Source: Paenibacillus sp. JCM 10914
Lineage (GTDB): Bacteria; Bacillota; Bacilli; Paenibacillales; Paenibacillaceae
Assembly: GCF_001315105.1 (NCBI RefSeq)
Contig: NZ_BAZR01000001.1
Coordinates: forward strand, 620,001 to 684,000
DNA: 64,000 bases
Direction: 5' to 3'
Position numbers and translations under genes: made by a program. Under the pieces are notes generated by a model. That model was not told the origin of the DNA, searched no databases, and saw nothing but the letters and a program-made list of their open reading frames with translations. Positions 25,796 through 33,662 of the stretch are shown piece by piece. Every line of letters starts with the position of its first letter. Position 1 is the first letter of the stretch.

Positions 25796-26890
25796 ATGAC
25801 GAAACATATATCCATATTCGGGGTCGGTTTGATCGGTGGATCGCTGGCCCTATGCTTTAAAGGCAAGCCGGGCGTAACCGTCACCGGGTATGCCCATAAC
25901 CAGGACTATGCGGATCAGGTCATCGCCAAGGATGTCGTAGATCACGTGACGCTTTCCGTGGAGGAAGCTGCTCAGAACGCAGATGTCATATTTTTATGTG
26001 TACCGGTAGGCAGTCTGGAAGAGTACATGATCAGGCTTAGTCAATTAACCTTGAAGCCTGGTTGTATCATTACAGACGTCGGCAGTACCAAAGCCAGCAT
26101 CGCAGCCTGTGCGTCGCAGCTTGTTCTGCAGGATGCATACTTTATTGGCGGACATCCTATGGCAGGCTCGGAACGGTCCGGAGTCGGAGCGGCCTCAACC
26201 GTTTTGTTCGAGAACGCATATTACGTTCTGACACCGTCAGCGCATGTGCCACAGGAGAAGCTCGATGTGCTGGAGGATTTACTCTCCTACACCCGTGCTC
26301 ATATCGTGAAGGTGGAACCCAAACTTCATGATGAGATTGTAGGGGCCATCAGTCATCTGCCGCATGTAATTGCGGTGGCATTGGTCAATCAAATCAGCCA
26401 TTATAATGAAGAGAACCCTTTGTATCGCACGCTGGCCGCTGGTGGCTTCCGTGATATCACCCGAATTGCTTCGAGTGATCCGATTGTATGGAGGGACATT
26501 CTGCTGAACAATCGTAACGTTATGCTGTCCTTGCTTCGCGATTGGAATGACGGGATTCAGACGTTCATGGAGATGCTGCAGGGCGGAGACGGCGCAGCAA
26601 TCGAGGAAGCCTTCCGAAGCGCAGGCAGTTTCCGCAGTGAGTTGCCGGAGAGACGGAAGGGTATGATCGTGTCGCAATATGATCTGTATATCGATGTGCC
26701 TGATCATCCCGGCATTATTGGTCGTATCGCAACGGAGCTTGGTACGAACAGCATCAACTTGAGCAATATGCAAATTATTGAGAGCAGGGAAGATGTACCG
26801 GGTGTCATGCGGCTTTCTTTCCGCAACGAATTGGAGCAGGAGCGGGCGAAATCGTTATTATTGTCCCAAGGGCATTCGGTATATCAGTAA
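25796..26890 (+). CDS. tyrA: Prephenate dehydrogenase with ACT domain
   Basis: NAD-dependent oxidative decarboxylation of prephenate toward tyrosine. The N-terminal Rossmann motif is IFGVGLIGGSLALCFKG; catalytic core segments include TDVGSTKASI and GGHPMAGSERSGVGAA and SHLPHVIAVALV. From about residue 300 an ACT regulatory domain begins (DLYIDVPDHPGIIGRIATEL), typical of feedback-regulated Bacillus-type enzymes. 364 residues. In B. subtilis aroE follows; here there is a hairpin terminator and no aroE, so the supra-operon ends with tyrA. Confidence 0.97.
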   Translation: MTKHISIFGVGLIGGSLALCFKGKPGVTVTGYAHNQDYADQVIAKDVVDHVTLSVEEAAQNADVIFLCVPVGSLEEYMIRLSQLTLKPGCIITDVGSTKASIAACASQLVLQDAYFIGGHPMAGSERSGVGAASTVLFENAYYVLTPSAHVPQEKLDVLEDLLSYTRAHIVKVEPKLHDEIVGAISHLPHVIAVALVNQISHYNEENPLYRTLAAGGFRDITRIASSDPIVWRDILLNNRNVMLSLLRDWNDGIQTFMEMLQGGDGAAIEEAFRSAGSFRSELPERRKGMIVSQYDLYIDVPDHPGIIGRIATELGTNSINLSNMQIIESREDVPGVMRLSFRNELEQERAKSLLLSQGHSVYQ

Positions 26891-26892
26891 TA

Positions 26893-26922
26893 ATGCGGCT
26901 GTCTAAAAAACAGCCGTATTTA
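26893..26922 (+). terminator. Terminator of the trp-tyrA transcript
   Basis: GCGGCTGT pairs with ACAGCCGT around a short A-rich loop. The following T-run is broken by As (TATTTAATTAT), so it is of moderate strength. Confidence 0.65.
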
Positions 26923-26937
26923 ATTATGCTTACTGTA

Positions 26938-26966
26938 TTGACAAAATGAAAACGTATACATATAAT
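26938..26966 (+). promoter_or_regulatory. Consensus sigma-A promoter with no gene behind it
   Basis: TTGACA and TATAAT, both perfect, are separated by exactly 17 nt. It is the best promoter in the window and drives only the short stretch ending at the terminator at 27022-27052. Confidence 0.85.
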
Positions 26967-26972
26967 AAAAGT

Positions 26973-27052
26973 ACAGTATGGTTTCTCTCCACTCCTATCC
27001 AAAATATTGCACTCTGTGCAACCGCCTTCATTATTGAAGGCGGATTTTTTTT
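26973..27052 (+). ncRNA. Candidate small RNA between tyrA and the ECF sigma gene
   Basis: From the predicted start near 26973 the transcript would be about 80 nt. It has an unstructured C/U-rich segment (TCTCTCCACTCCTATCC, about 26983-26999), a small hairpin TTGCAC-TCT-GTGCAA (27007-27021) and an intrinsic terminator CCGCCTTCA-TTAT-TGAAGGCGG plus eight Ts (27022-27052). The only ORF is a 19-codon one from ATG 26978 without a ribosome-binding site. The C/U-rich part could pair with Shine-Dalgarno sequences, as in known trans-acting sRNAs of Bacillota. This is inferred from architecture only. Confidence 0.5.
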
Positions 27053-27097
27053 GCTCTTTATCCTCTCTATGGCAAATCTATTGGCACAAAACTGAAC

Positions 27098-27153
27098 TTT
27101 TCCCCAAATTGTGCTATAATGCTAGAGTACTAGTGTAGAAGATTTGGGGAAAA
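27098..27153 (+). promoter_or_regulatory. Extended -10 promoter inside a 12-bp inverted repeat, before the ECF sigma gene
   Basis: TTTTCCCCAAAT (27098-27109) and its exact complement ATTTGGGGAAAA (27142-27153) flank the extended -10 TGCTATAAT (27112-27120), 32 nt apart. It lies about 150 nt upstream of the sigma gene start. It could be an operator bound by a dimeric regulator or a hairpin at the RNA 5' end. Confidence 0.5.
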
Positions 27154-27298
27154 TGCCAAATACATAGAATAGTCAGACATCATGAGGCGTAACTATATAT
27201 GGTTTGACGGTACTTTTTGCATATCCTGTTGAACGATCCAAGTGCAGGTGAAGGACACGGAAAAGGCACCGGAGGGTGAAGGAGGAACGATAAATCAT

Positions 27299-27892
27299 AT
27301 GACGGATTCCCAATTGATTCAAGAAATCAAACAAGGCAACACCGAACTTTATTCCGAACTAATGAGGCGTTATCAACGAAAGATACTGGCATTTGTTTAT
27401 CATATGTTAAAGAGCTCGCATATGGAGCTGATGGCCGAGGATATATGCTCGGAGACGTTTTATAAGGCTTTTCGAAGCCTACACTCCTTTCGCGAGGTGG
27501 ATGCTTCATTCTCGACCTGGCTATACACCATTGCAAGGAATACGGTGTTAAGCGAACTGCGCAAGCAGCGCAGCGGAACACTGCCGCTGGATGAGAGCGG
27601 GGTCGTGCCGATAGCACCGCAGGATGTAGCGCCCGAACAAGCAATTTTACGCAGCGAGAGAGTACATATGGTCAGGGAAGCAATAAATAATTTACCGGAG
27701 AAACAACGATCCGCGTTGATCCTTCGGGAATATGATCAACTGGATTATCAGGAGATTGCAGATATATTGGGACAAAGTGTCAGCTCAGTCAAGTCATTGT
27801 TGTTCAGAGCCCGCGGCAGCGTTAAACTACAGCTGGAACCATACATGTATGAGCCGGTCATTGAGGATCTGAGAGGGTTGAAGGTCAGATGA
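27299..27892 (+). CDS. ECF-type RNA polymerase sigma factor
   Basis: Sigma-70 family group IV factor of 197 residues. Region 2 includes LIQEIKQGNTELYSELM and the -10 reading helix around FREVDASFSTWLYTIARNTV; region 4 has an HTH in LREYDQLDYQEIADILGQSV and SSVKSLLFRARG. The linker is short and there is no C-terminal extension. The ATG at 27299 follows GAAGGAGG (spacing a little long); an upstream in-frame GTG at 27242 has no site. The next gene overlaps its end by 4 nt and encodes a zinc-type anti-sigma factor. Which stress it senses cannot be told. Confidence 0.93.
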   Translation: MTDSQLIQEIKQGNTELYSELMRRYQRKILAFVYHMLKSSHMELMAEDICSETFYKAFRSLHSFREVDASFSTWLYTIARNTVLSELRKQRSGTLPLDESGVVPIAPQDVAPEQAILRSERVHMVREAINNLPEKQRSALILREYDQLDYQEIADILGQSVSSVKSLLFRARGSVKLQLEPYMYEPVIEDLRGLKVR

Positions 27893-28491
27893 ACTGTGAT
27901 GAAGCCCAAGAGCTGATGGAAAGTGTCTGGGATTTGCCTGACGATGATCTGCGGCGACAACGGCTGAAAGCACATGTTCAAACCTGCAGTTCATGTGCGG
28001 TAGAATACGAGATGTGGGTGGATAGTCTGGAAATGGTTCAGGCTCTGGACCATGAAGTACCGGAGATGGATGAAGAGCAGATGAACCGCAATGTGATGGA
28101 TCGAATCTATCGCGACTTCCCATGGCTGGTGGAAGAGACGTCCAAGAGCAGGTCCGTGAGTCGGATGTTCCGGAAGCGGCTCACATTATGGATTGCCGGT
28201 TTTCTTGCCTTGTTCGTATGCAGCTTTGTGTACTTTGCTGCTATGGGAGGACAGCCTGCTCCAGAGGTTGAAGAGACCATTACCGGCATTATTCCAACAG
28301 GGGTAGCTGGATCAGGTCAAACCCCGATCTCCCAGGACGATTATAAAATTCCGCGGACGAACAGTGGCATAATTGATCCGTTTGTGGTTGATATGAGTCC
28401 AACTGAGCCAGAATATTGGATGATCCTCTCGCTATTAAGCGTGGGGCTCGCGATGTTCTTTCTCATGAGGTTGAATCGAGTTCGTAGATAG
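27889..28491 (+). CDS. Transmembrane anti-sigma factor with zinc-finger (zf-HC2) domain
   Basis: The 200-residue partner of the preceding sigma factor. The N-terminal cytoplasmic domain has the HxxxCxxC signature HVQTCSSC with an upstream Cys (MNCDEA), the usual sigma-binding ZAS fold. Two hydrophobic segments follow (about residues 102-122 and 176-195) around an outside loop of about 55 residues. ATGA overlap with the sigma gene gives translational coupling. The sensory loop GQPAPEVEETITG has no recognisable domain. Confidence 0.88.
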   Translation: MNCDEAQELMESVWDLPDDDLRRQRLKAHVQTCSSCAVEYEMWVDSLEMVQALDHEVPEMDEEQMNRNVMDRIYRDFPWLVEETSKSRSVSRMFRKRLTLWIAGFLALFVCSFVYFAAMGGQPAPEVEETITGIIPTGVAGSGQTPISQDDYKIPRTNSGIIDPFVVDMSPTEPEYWMILSLLSVGLAMFFLMRLNRVRR

Positions 28492-28528
28492 TCCGCACAG
28501 GATTTAGGAATGCAAGGAGGTGGGTCGA

Positions 28529-29112
28529 ATGCTGATCGGATTAGTGCGCCATGGATTAACCGATTGGAATGCTTTAGGCAAAATACAAGGTCAGACGGAT
28601 ATCCCATTAAACGAAGAAGGGCGTCATCAGGCTCGTTTACTTGCCAAGCGTCTGCAACAAGAACCTTATCATTGGGATTTTGTTATTAGTAGTGGGTTGT
28701 CGCGCGCCGAAGAAACCGCAACAATCATAGCATCGGAGCTGCACATTCCTTTAGCTTCTCCGGATGACCGACTGCGTGAGCGTAAGTACGGTCAGGTTGA
28801 GGGGCTTACCGCTGAGGAAAGGGAATCCCAATTCGGCCCGGAGTGGCATCTTCAAGATCTAGGACAGGAATCGGATCTGGAGTTAATGTCACGCGGACTC
28901 GTTTTTGTGGATGATATGTGGAGGAAGCACCCAGAGTCGAACATTCTGGTGGTGAGCATGGTGGGTTCCTGGCACAGCTCTACAAACTGGTTTGTAAGGG
29001 CCACTACGGACGTATCGGTAATTTGTCGTTAACGGTTATTGAGCGCATAGAGGACGATTGGTCTCCGCTGCTCTTTAATTGTACAAAGCACTTGTTAACC
29101 GAGCAGATGTGA
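28529..29112 (+). pseudogene. Histidine phosphatase family protein, one-base frameshift
   Basis: Phosphoglycerate mutase-like phosphatase. The phospho-histidine motif LVRHGLTDWNALGKIQGQ and SGLSRAEETATII are intact. At 28957 the frame breaks exactly at the second catalytic histidine: the reading gives VVSMVGSW, whereas one extra C (AGC-CAT) would give VVSHGGFLAQLYK and a continuation ending at 29112. As written, translation stops at 29032 without that histidine. Start ATG 28529 follows AAGGAGGTG. The call is secure; whether the break is real or a sequencing artefact is open. Confidence 0.85.
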
Positions 29113-29138
29113 CGGTTGGAGAAAGTAAATAAACGTTT

Positions 29139-29170
29139 AAGACCTTCCGCTGGAAGGTCTTATTTGTGTT
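29139..29170 (+). terminator. Intrinsic terminator after the phosphatase gene
   Basis: AAGACCTTCC pairs perfectly with GGAAGGTCTT around GCT, followed by ATTTGTGTTT. Confidence 0.85.
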
Positions 29171-29323
29171 TGGATTGGCGACAAGAATAGATTCTATCAT
29201 TTATTGAAAGGGCATAGTCATGAAGTATAGCTAAATTATATTTTTTATGAAAAAACGTGGCTAAGCAGGTATCAAATGCGCAAAACCATCCCATAATGGT
29301 TGTAAAACGGCGAGGCGATGTAG

Positions 29324-30475
29324 ATGAATCTAGCGGATATGCTCACGTATGCCGATATTGGACAACTTAGCAATATTGCGAATCATTATGATTGCGATGC
29401 CAAACGTAATTCGAAGCATGAATTGATTCAAAGTATTCTGTCCAAGCTCGGGCGCAGGGAATTCTTCGAGGAATTGGTAGCGAGTTTGTCACCAAGCGAT
29501 ATGCGTTTCCTAAACAATCTGGTCTTTGACACTCGAACAGGTTACAGTCTGGAAGAACTGACGGCAGCCATTCGGCAGTCATCAGAGATGGAGCAAGAAG
29601 TGGACAAGTCTAAGAAACAGAAGACGATCAAGACGGAAAGTCCGCGAGAGATCGTGGCGCGCTATCGACGGAGCGGGTGGTTGTTTAACGGCTTCACGCA
29701 TTCTACCAAGTATTTGTTTCAAGTACCGTCAGACTTGAAGGAACGTTTTCGCGATGTACTGCGTGAACGCCTCCACAGCCGGCTTCAGCCGGTGACAAGG
29801 GATCCAGAGGTCTATCGGGACGAGCAAGGACTTGCGGTAGAAGATCTGTTGCTCATACTGAAATATGTCCGAGGGCATGATATCGATCTCAATCAGGAAG
29901 GTTTCATGTATAGAAGAAACCAACAACTCTTAATGAGCACATTGCATATATCGGAACCCCTGATAACGAAAGGAGCTTGGCGATTTGGTTATGGCCGCTC
30001 CTGCATTGAGTATCCTGATCGGTTCGCTATGTTGTACGACTACGCCTTTGCGCGCCAATGGGTACGCGAAAGCAACGGCAAACTGTTATTAACCGAAGCA
30101 GGATCGTCCGTTCTGGAAGAAGGAAATCAAGTTAGCGTGGTACAGTTATTCCGCTTTTGGTTAAGACTTTATAAAGGTGCCATACCCAATATTGCTTCGA
30201 TTATATACTGGATCAGTCAGTGCAGTCATGAATGGGTAACTGCCGCATCCTTGCAGGAATCACTGAGTTGGTTAATCCGTCCCTTCTACTATGACTCCCC
30301 ACAGAACATATTGGTGCAGCGGATTGTGAGGATGTTGATGCATTTGGGCATGCTAAGGATTGGCGAAAGTGAGTCGCAGGGAACCTGTTATCGAATGACG
30401 GCGCTCGGGCTGAAAATCGCCGAGACCAGTATACATATCAAGGACAATGACGCCAAGGGTATGACGCTGCAATAA
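29324..30475 (+). CDS. Conserved hypothetical protein, possibly winged-helix rich
   Basis: 383 residues, soluble and not confidently recognised. It has several helix-turn-helix-like stretches (for example LLLTEAGSSVLEEGNQVSV and MTALGLKIAETS) and a basic middle (KSKKQKTIKTESPR). The layout recalls the N-terminal domain of XPB/Ssl2-type helicases (PF13625), which Bacillota also have as stand-alone proteins, but no helicase motif is present. The start ATG has GAGG upstream. It follows a gene-free stretch of about 210 nt (29113-29323) containing the terminator and a short inverted repeat AACCAT/ATGGTT near 29285. Confidence 0.7.
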   Translation: MNLADMLTYADIGQLSNIANHYDCDAKRNSKHELIQSILSKLGRREFFEELVASLSPSDMRFLNNLVFDTRTGYSLEELTAAIRQSSEMEQEVDKSKKQKTIKTESPREIVARYRRSGWLFNGFTHSTKYLFQVPSDLKERFRDVLRERLHSRLQPVTRDPEVYRDEQGLAVEDLLLILKYVRGHDIDLNQEGFMYRRNQQLLMSTLHISEPLITKGAWRFGYGRSCIEYPDRFAMLYDYAFARQWVRESNGKLLLTEAGSSVLEEGNQVSVVQLFRFWLRLYKGAIPNIASIIYWISQCSHEWVTAASLQESLSWLIRPFYYDSPQNILVQRIVRMLMHLGMLRIGESESQGTCYRMTALGLKIAETSIHIKDNDAKGMTLQ

Positions 30476-30553
30476 CAAAGAATCGTATTGAACAAAGTAA
30501 CTTGGATATAGGGAAACATGGATTACGCAAAATTAGTTTGGAGGTGCATCCTA

Positions 30554-30733
30554 ATGGATAAGATGAAGGTTACTTACGAGGTTATGCTAGGCTTGGCGGC
30601 TGAGATGGTGTGGGACGAAGCATTGCGTAAACATCGGAGTGAAGAATTGTACAAGGAGATCGACGAAGCGCTGGCATCCGGGGACGAAGTGGCTTTCCGA
30701 AACCTGACGGATGAACTGAGGACGTTGAACTGA
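30554..30733 (+). CDS. IDEAL domain protein
   Basis: A 59-residue protein whose C-terminal half fits the IDEAL motif of Bacillota (LYKEIDEALASGDEVAFRNL, with the conserved Ile-Asp-x-Ala-Leu core). IDEAL-domain proteins such as YpiB may act in protein interactions or stability; YpiB is encoded in the same B. subtilis neighbourhood, just before ypiF and qcrA. ATG 30554 is preceded by GGAGGTG. The protein lacks the larger UPF0302 N-terminal domain of YpiB, so it is a stripped-down version. A strong terminator overlaps its stop codon. Confidence 0.8.
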   Translation: MDKMKVTYEVMLGLAAEMVWDEALRKHRSEELYKEIDEALASGDEVAFRNLTDELRTLN

Positions 30734-30768
30734 AGAAATGCTTGATCGCATTTCTTCTTTTTTTTTTG
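30732..30768 (+). terminator. Intrinsic terminator after the IDEAL gene
   Basis: GAAGAAATGC pairs with GCATTTCTTC around TTGATC, followed by a long T-run. Confidence 0.9.
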
Positions 30769-30838
30769 CTTTACGGCACCGTTCACTCGTATAATGTAGA
30801 AATAGAATGGATGAGTGGACGAAAGGACGTATATTTAC

Positions 30839-31276
30839 ATGAAGTTTAGTGAAGTGGACGAGCAATCATGGGAAGAGTTAAAACCGTTTTATGACACCTG
30901 CCTTATTCCCTATACCGGCTTGACCGGCAAGGAGGCGCCGTGGGAAGCAACGTCGGCTCTGGAAAGGCTTCGGGATTTTATGGATTTGGCAGAAATTCCG
31001 TTTAAGGGAAGATTGGTTACATATCCTGCCGTACAATATGGAAAGACTGAAGATATCAAGCTTCTGAATGAGGTATGCCGCAACGTTAAAGCAATCGGCT
31101 TTGCGCATGTGATTGTGATGACGGCCGATGCTGAACTTGGCGTTGAGGATGTACCGGATAGCTCGCTCGTGTTGTCCAAAGTTAAGCTTGAAGGATCAAC
31201 GGATGAAAAGATGTCATCCATCGTCTCGGGTCGGATTAGCGAAATGTGGCAGCAGACGCACGACGAGATATTGTGA
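30839..31276 (+). CDS. ypiF: YpiF-like DUF2487 protein
   Basis: 145 residues of a family of unknown function found just upstream of qcrA in Bacillus and Paenibacillus. It starts MKFSEVDEQSWEELKPFYDTC and contains an alpha/beta core (YPAVQYGK, FAHVIVMTADAE). No catalytic motif is recognised. A TATAAT (30790-30795) lies about 45 nt upstream. The ATG at 30839 is preferred over a GTG at 30815 by homology and the GAAAGGA upstream. It may assist quinol-cytochrome c reductase, but that is an inference from position alone. Confidence 0.75.
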   Translation: MKFSEVDEQSWEELKPFYDTCLIPYTGLTGKEAPWEATSALERLRDFMDLAEIPFKGRLVTYPAVQYGKTEDIKLLNEVCRNVKAIGFAHVIVMTADAELGVEDVPDSSLVLSKVKLEGSTDEKMSSIVSGRISEMWQQTHDEIL

Positions 31277-31359
31277 CAAAATACCAACAATTTATGAAAG
31301 GGCTGTTGGAAGCGAACCCAAATATGGGATTCAAATTCTTGACGGTCTTGGGTGCCTAA
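31273..31359 (+). CDS. Possible 28-codon ORF coupled to the DUF2487 gene
   Basis: GTG at 31273 overlaps the preceding stop codon (GTGA) and reads VTKYQQFMKGLLEANPNMGF, then KFLTVLGA and a stop. Composition looks protein-like, but there is no clear ribosome-binding site and the end overlaps the qcrA promoter. Low support. Confidence 0.25.
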   Translation: MTKYQQFMKGLLEANPNMGFKFLTVLGA

Positions 31360-31367
31360 TATATTAT
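31339..31367 (+). promoter_or_regulatory. Sigma-A promoter of qcrABC
   Basis: TTGACG and TATTAT with a 17-nt spacer lie 79 nt upstream of qcrA, a good match to the vegetative consensus. Confidence 0.75.
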
Positions 31368-31445
31368 TAGTATGTCCTAGTAAGTCGTGTGATTTTGATC
31401 ATTGATGACACTTAAGAACGGTTGACAAAGGGGGTTGAACACAGA

Positions 31446-31988
31446 ATGAGCAGCAACCACAATGACGAGCATGAAGGATCGCACAATCCACCCCGTCGAA
31501 AAGAGATGTCCCGCAGACAATTTCTTACATACACGTTGGGCGGTGCCACAGCTTATATGGCTGCTGGAGTAGTTTTGCCAATGCTCCGCTTTGCTGTAGA
31601 TCCGATTCTTCAGAATAAGGAAGAAGGATCTTTCGTAAAGGTCGTGGAAGAAAGTAAAATTACGGATGAACCACAGGAATTTCACTTTGAGCTCCAACAG
31701 CAGGATGGCTGGTATAACAGTACAGCCACTTTGACGGCGTGGATTCGTAAGAATGATGCTGGTGAGATTGTAGCGCTATCACCAATTTGTAAGCACTTGG
31801 GATGTCTTGTTGGGTGGAATAACAACAAGAATTTCCCGGATGAATACCACTGCCCTTGCCATGGTGCGCGTTATACGCCAGACGGCAAGAACTTGTCCGT
31901 CGCGCCGAATCCGCTCGACCAGTACGAAAGTAAAATCGAGAATGGCTGGATTTACCTCGGCGCTATCGTACCAAATACCGTTGTCTAA
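31446..31988 (+). CDS. qcrA: Menaquinol-cytochrome c reductase iron-sulfur (Rieske) subunit
   Basis: 180-residue Rieske protein passing electrons from menaquinol to the cytochrome c domain. The [2Fe-2S] ligands are in CKHLGC and CPCHGARY. The N-terminus has SRRQFLTYTLGG followed by a hydrophobic anchor, a twin-arginine-like signal that suits export of a folded Fe-S protein. The ATG at 31446 follows AAAGGGGG; an upstream TTG at 31422 is in frame but precedes the site. The three qcr genes follow with gaps of 18-21 nt. Confidence 0.96.
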   Translation: MSSNHNDEHEGSHNPPRRKEMSRRQFLTYTLGGATAYMAAGVVLPMLRFAVDPILQNKEEGSFVKVVEESKITDEPQEFHFELQQQDGWYNSTATLTAWIRKNDAGEIVALSPICKHLGCLVGWNNNKNFPDEYHCPCHGARYTPDGKNLSVAPNPLDQYESKIENGWIYLGAIVPNTVV

Positions 31989-32006
31989 TAGGAGGCGTAG
32001 ATTCAG

Positions 32007-32678
32007 ATGTTGAAGAATGTCTACAACTGGATTGATGAACGTCTCGATATCACGCCGATTTGGAGAGACGTTGCGGACCATGAAGTACCGGAGCACGTTA
32101 ACCCGGCCCACCATTTCTCCGCATTTGTGTACTGTTTCGGCGGCTTGACGTTTTTTATCACAGTCATCCAGATTTTGTCGGGGATGTTCCTGACGATGTA
32201 TTATGTTCCGGATATTATTAACGCATACAACAGTGTTGAATACCTGCAAACACAGGTTGCCTTCGGACAGATTGTTCGCGGCATGCATCACTGGGGCGCA
32301 AGCTTGGTAATCGTTATGATGTTCTTGCATACGATGCGCGTGTTCTTCACGGGTTCTTATAAAGCACCTCGTGAGATGAACTGGGTAGTTGGTATGCTCA
32401 TTTTCTTTGTTATGCTGGGTCTTGGCCTTACAGGCTACCTGTTGCCTTGGGATAACAAAGCTTATTTCGCAACAAAGGTTACACTTGAGATTGCAAACTC
32501 TGTACCTTATCTTGGACCGATCATTAAAGAGTTGCTGCAAGGTGGTACTATCGTAGGTGCCGAAACGCTAACCCGTTTCTTCGCGATTCACGTATTCTTC
32601 CTTCCGGCTGTCTTGCTTGCATTGCTCGTTGGACACTTTATCATGATTCGCAGACAAGGTATTTCCGGACCACTATAA
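32007..32678 (+). CDS. qcrB: Menaquinol-cytochrome c reductase cytochrome b6 subunit
   Basis: Four-helix cytochrome b6-type membrane protein of 223 residues. Paired haem-ligand histidines are in GMHHWGASLVIVMMFLHTMR and in FFAIHVFFLPAVLLALLVGH, and TGYLLPWDNKAYFA matches the Qo-site helix. With QcrC, which carries the rest of cytochrome b, it forms the b-type core of a Bacillus-style b6c complex. Confidence 0.97.
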   Translation: MLKNVYNWIDERLDITPIWRDVADHEVPEHVNPAHHFSAFVYCFGGLTFFITVIQILSGMFLTMYYVPDIINAYNSVEYLQTQVAFGQIVRGMHHWGASLVIVMMFLHTMRVFFTGSYKAPREMNWVVGMLIFFVMLGLGLTGYLLPWDNKAYFATKVTLEIANSVPYLGPIIKELLQGGTIVGAETLTRFFAIHVFFLPAVLLALLVGHFIMIRRQGISGPL

Positions 32679-32699
32679 GAAGAAGGGAGGCGCATATTT

Positions 32700-33587
32700 A
32701 TGGCACATGGTCATAAATCTGATGAGAAAGTCGTTTATGTCGGTGACTCGCGCGTGAAAAAAGGCGGCGGCTGGATTACACCGCCGGACTACACCGCTTA
32801 TCCCGGTAAATCAGAAGCGTTCATTCCTAACTTCTTGTTGAAGGAATGGATGGTTGGTGTAGTAGTTCTGGTCGGTTTTCTTGTGCTGACTATTTCGGAA
32901 CCGGCTCCGCTCGGTTATCCGGCAGATCCAGGGGCTTCGGTTATTCCGATGCCGGACTGGTACTTCTTGTTCCTGTATGAGTATTTGAAGCTTCCTTACG
33001 CTTCCGGTGATTATGTCGTACTCGGTACGATTGGTGTTTCGGGTGTAGCGTTCGGCGCTTTGCTCCTGGTTCCATTCCTGGACACGGGGAAAGAGCGGCG
33101 TTTCTATAGAAGGCCGATTACTTCCTCCCTGATGATCCTGTCGATTCTTGCGGTTGTATATTTGACCAATGCCGCTTGGACGCATTATACGCATGAATTG
33201 GAAGCAACGGGCCAGAAGCCTGAGCATATCCAGCGTGAAGAAGAAGCGCATGAGAAGCATATGGCCGGTCTTCCGACTTCCAATGCGAAGCAGCCGGAAG
33301 ACAATGTCGTGGCGCTTGTGGATAAGGATAATCCAGCAATGGAGACTTACAAGCTGGCTACATGTATCTCTTGTCATGCGGCAGACCTGAAAGGTGCATC
33401 CGGTCCTTCGCTTCGCGGAGTGGGAGATACTCACACGAAAGAAGAGATCATGGCAATTATCGAGAATGGGCAAGGAACAATGCCTGCTATGAAAGATCAG
33501 GCTCTTGGTCTCGGTGTTACTGAAGAAGAACTCGACCAACTGGCTGAATGGCTGGCAAGCCAGAAAGCGGAAGCAGCTGGCGAGTAA
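32700..33587 (+). CDS. qcrC: Menaquinol-cytochrome c reductase cytochrome b/c subunit
   Basis: A 295-residue fusion of the subunit IV-like part of cytochrome b (helices around residues 55-170; IPMPDWYFLFLYEYLKLP is the conserved PDWY/PEWY-type motif) with a C-terminal cytochrome c domain. The haem is bound covalently at CISCH (about residue 221) with the axial Met in GTMPAMKDQALG. This b-c fusion is diagnostic for the Bacillus-type b6c complex. ATG 32700 follows AAGGGAGG. Followed by a strong terminator. Confidence 0.97.
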   Translation: MAHGHKSDEKVVYVGDSRVKKGGGWITPPDYTAYPGKSEAFIPNFLLKEWMVGVVVLVGFLVLTISEPAPLGYPADPGASVIPMPDWYFLFLYEYLKLPYASGDYVVLGTIGVSGVAFGALLLVPFLDTGKERRFYRRPITSSLMILSILAVVYLTNAAWTHYTHELEATGQKPEHIQREEEAHEKHMAGLPTSNAKQPEDNVVALVDKDNPAMETYKLATCISCHAADLKGASGPSLRGVGDTHTKEEIMAIIENGQGTMPAMKDQALGLGVTEEELDQLAEWLASQKAEAAGE

Positions 33588-33601
33588 ACATTGAAATTTT
33601 A

Positions 33602-33637
33602 AGAACCTGACCGCAAGCCGCGGTCAGGTTCTTTTTG
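33602..33637 (+). terminator. Intrinsic terminator after qcrC
   Basis: AGAACCTGACCGC pairs with GCGGTCAGGTTCT around a 5-nt loop, then TTTT. Very stable. Confidence 0.9.
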
Positions 33638-33662
33638 AAGTTGGATATGAGGAGGATGGGAG

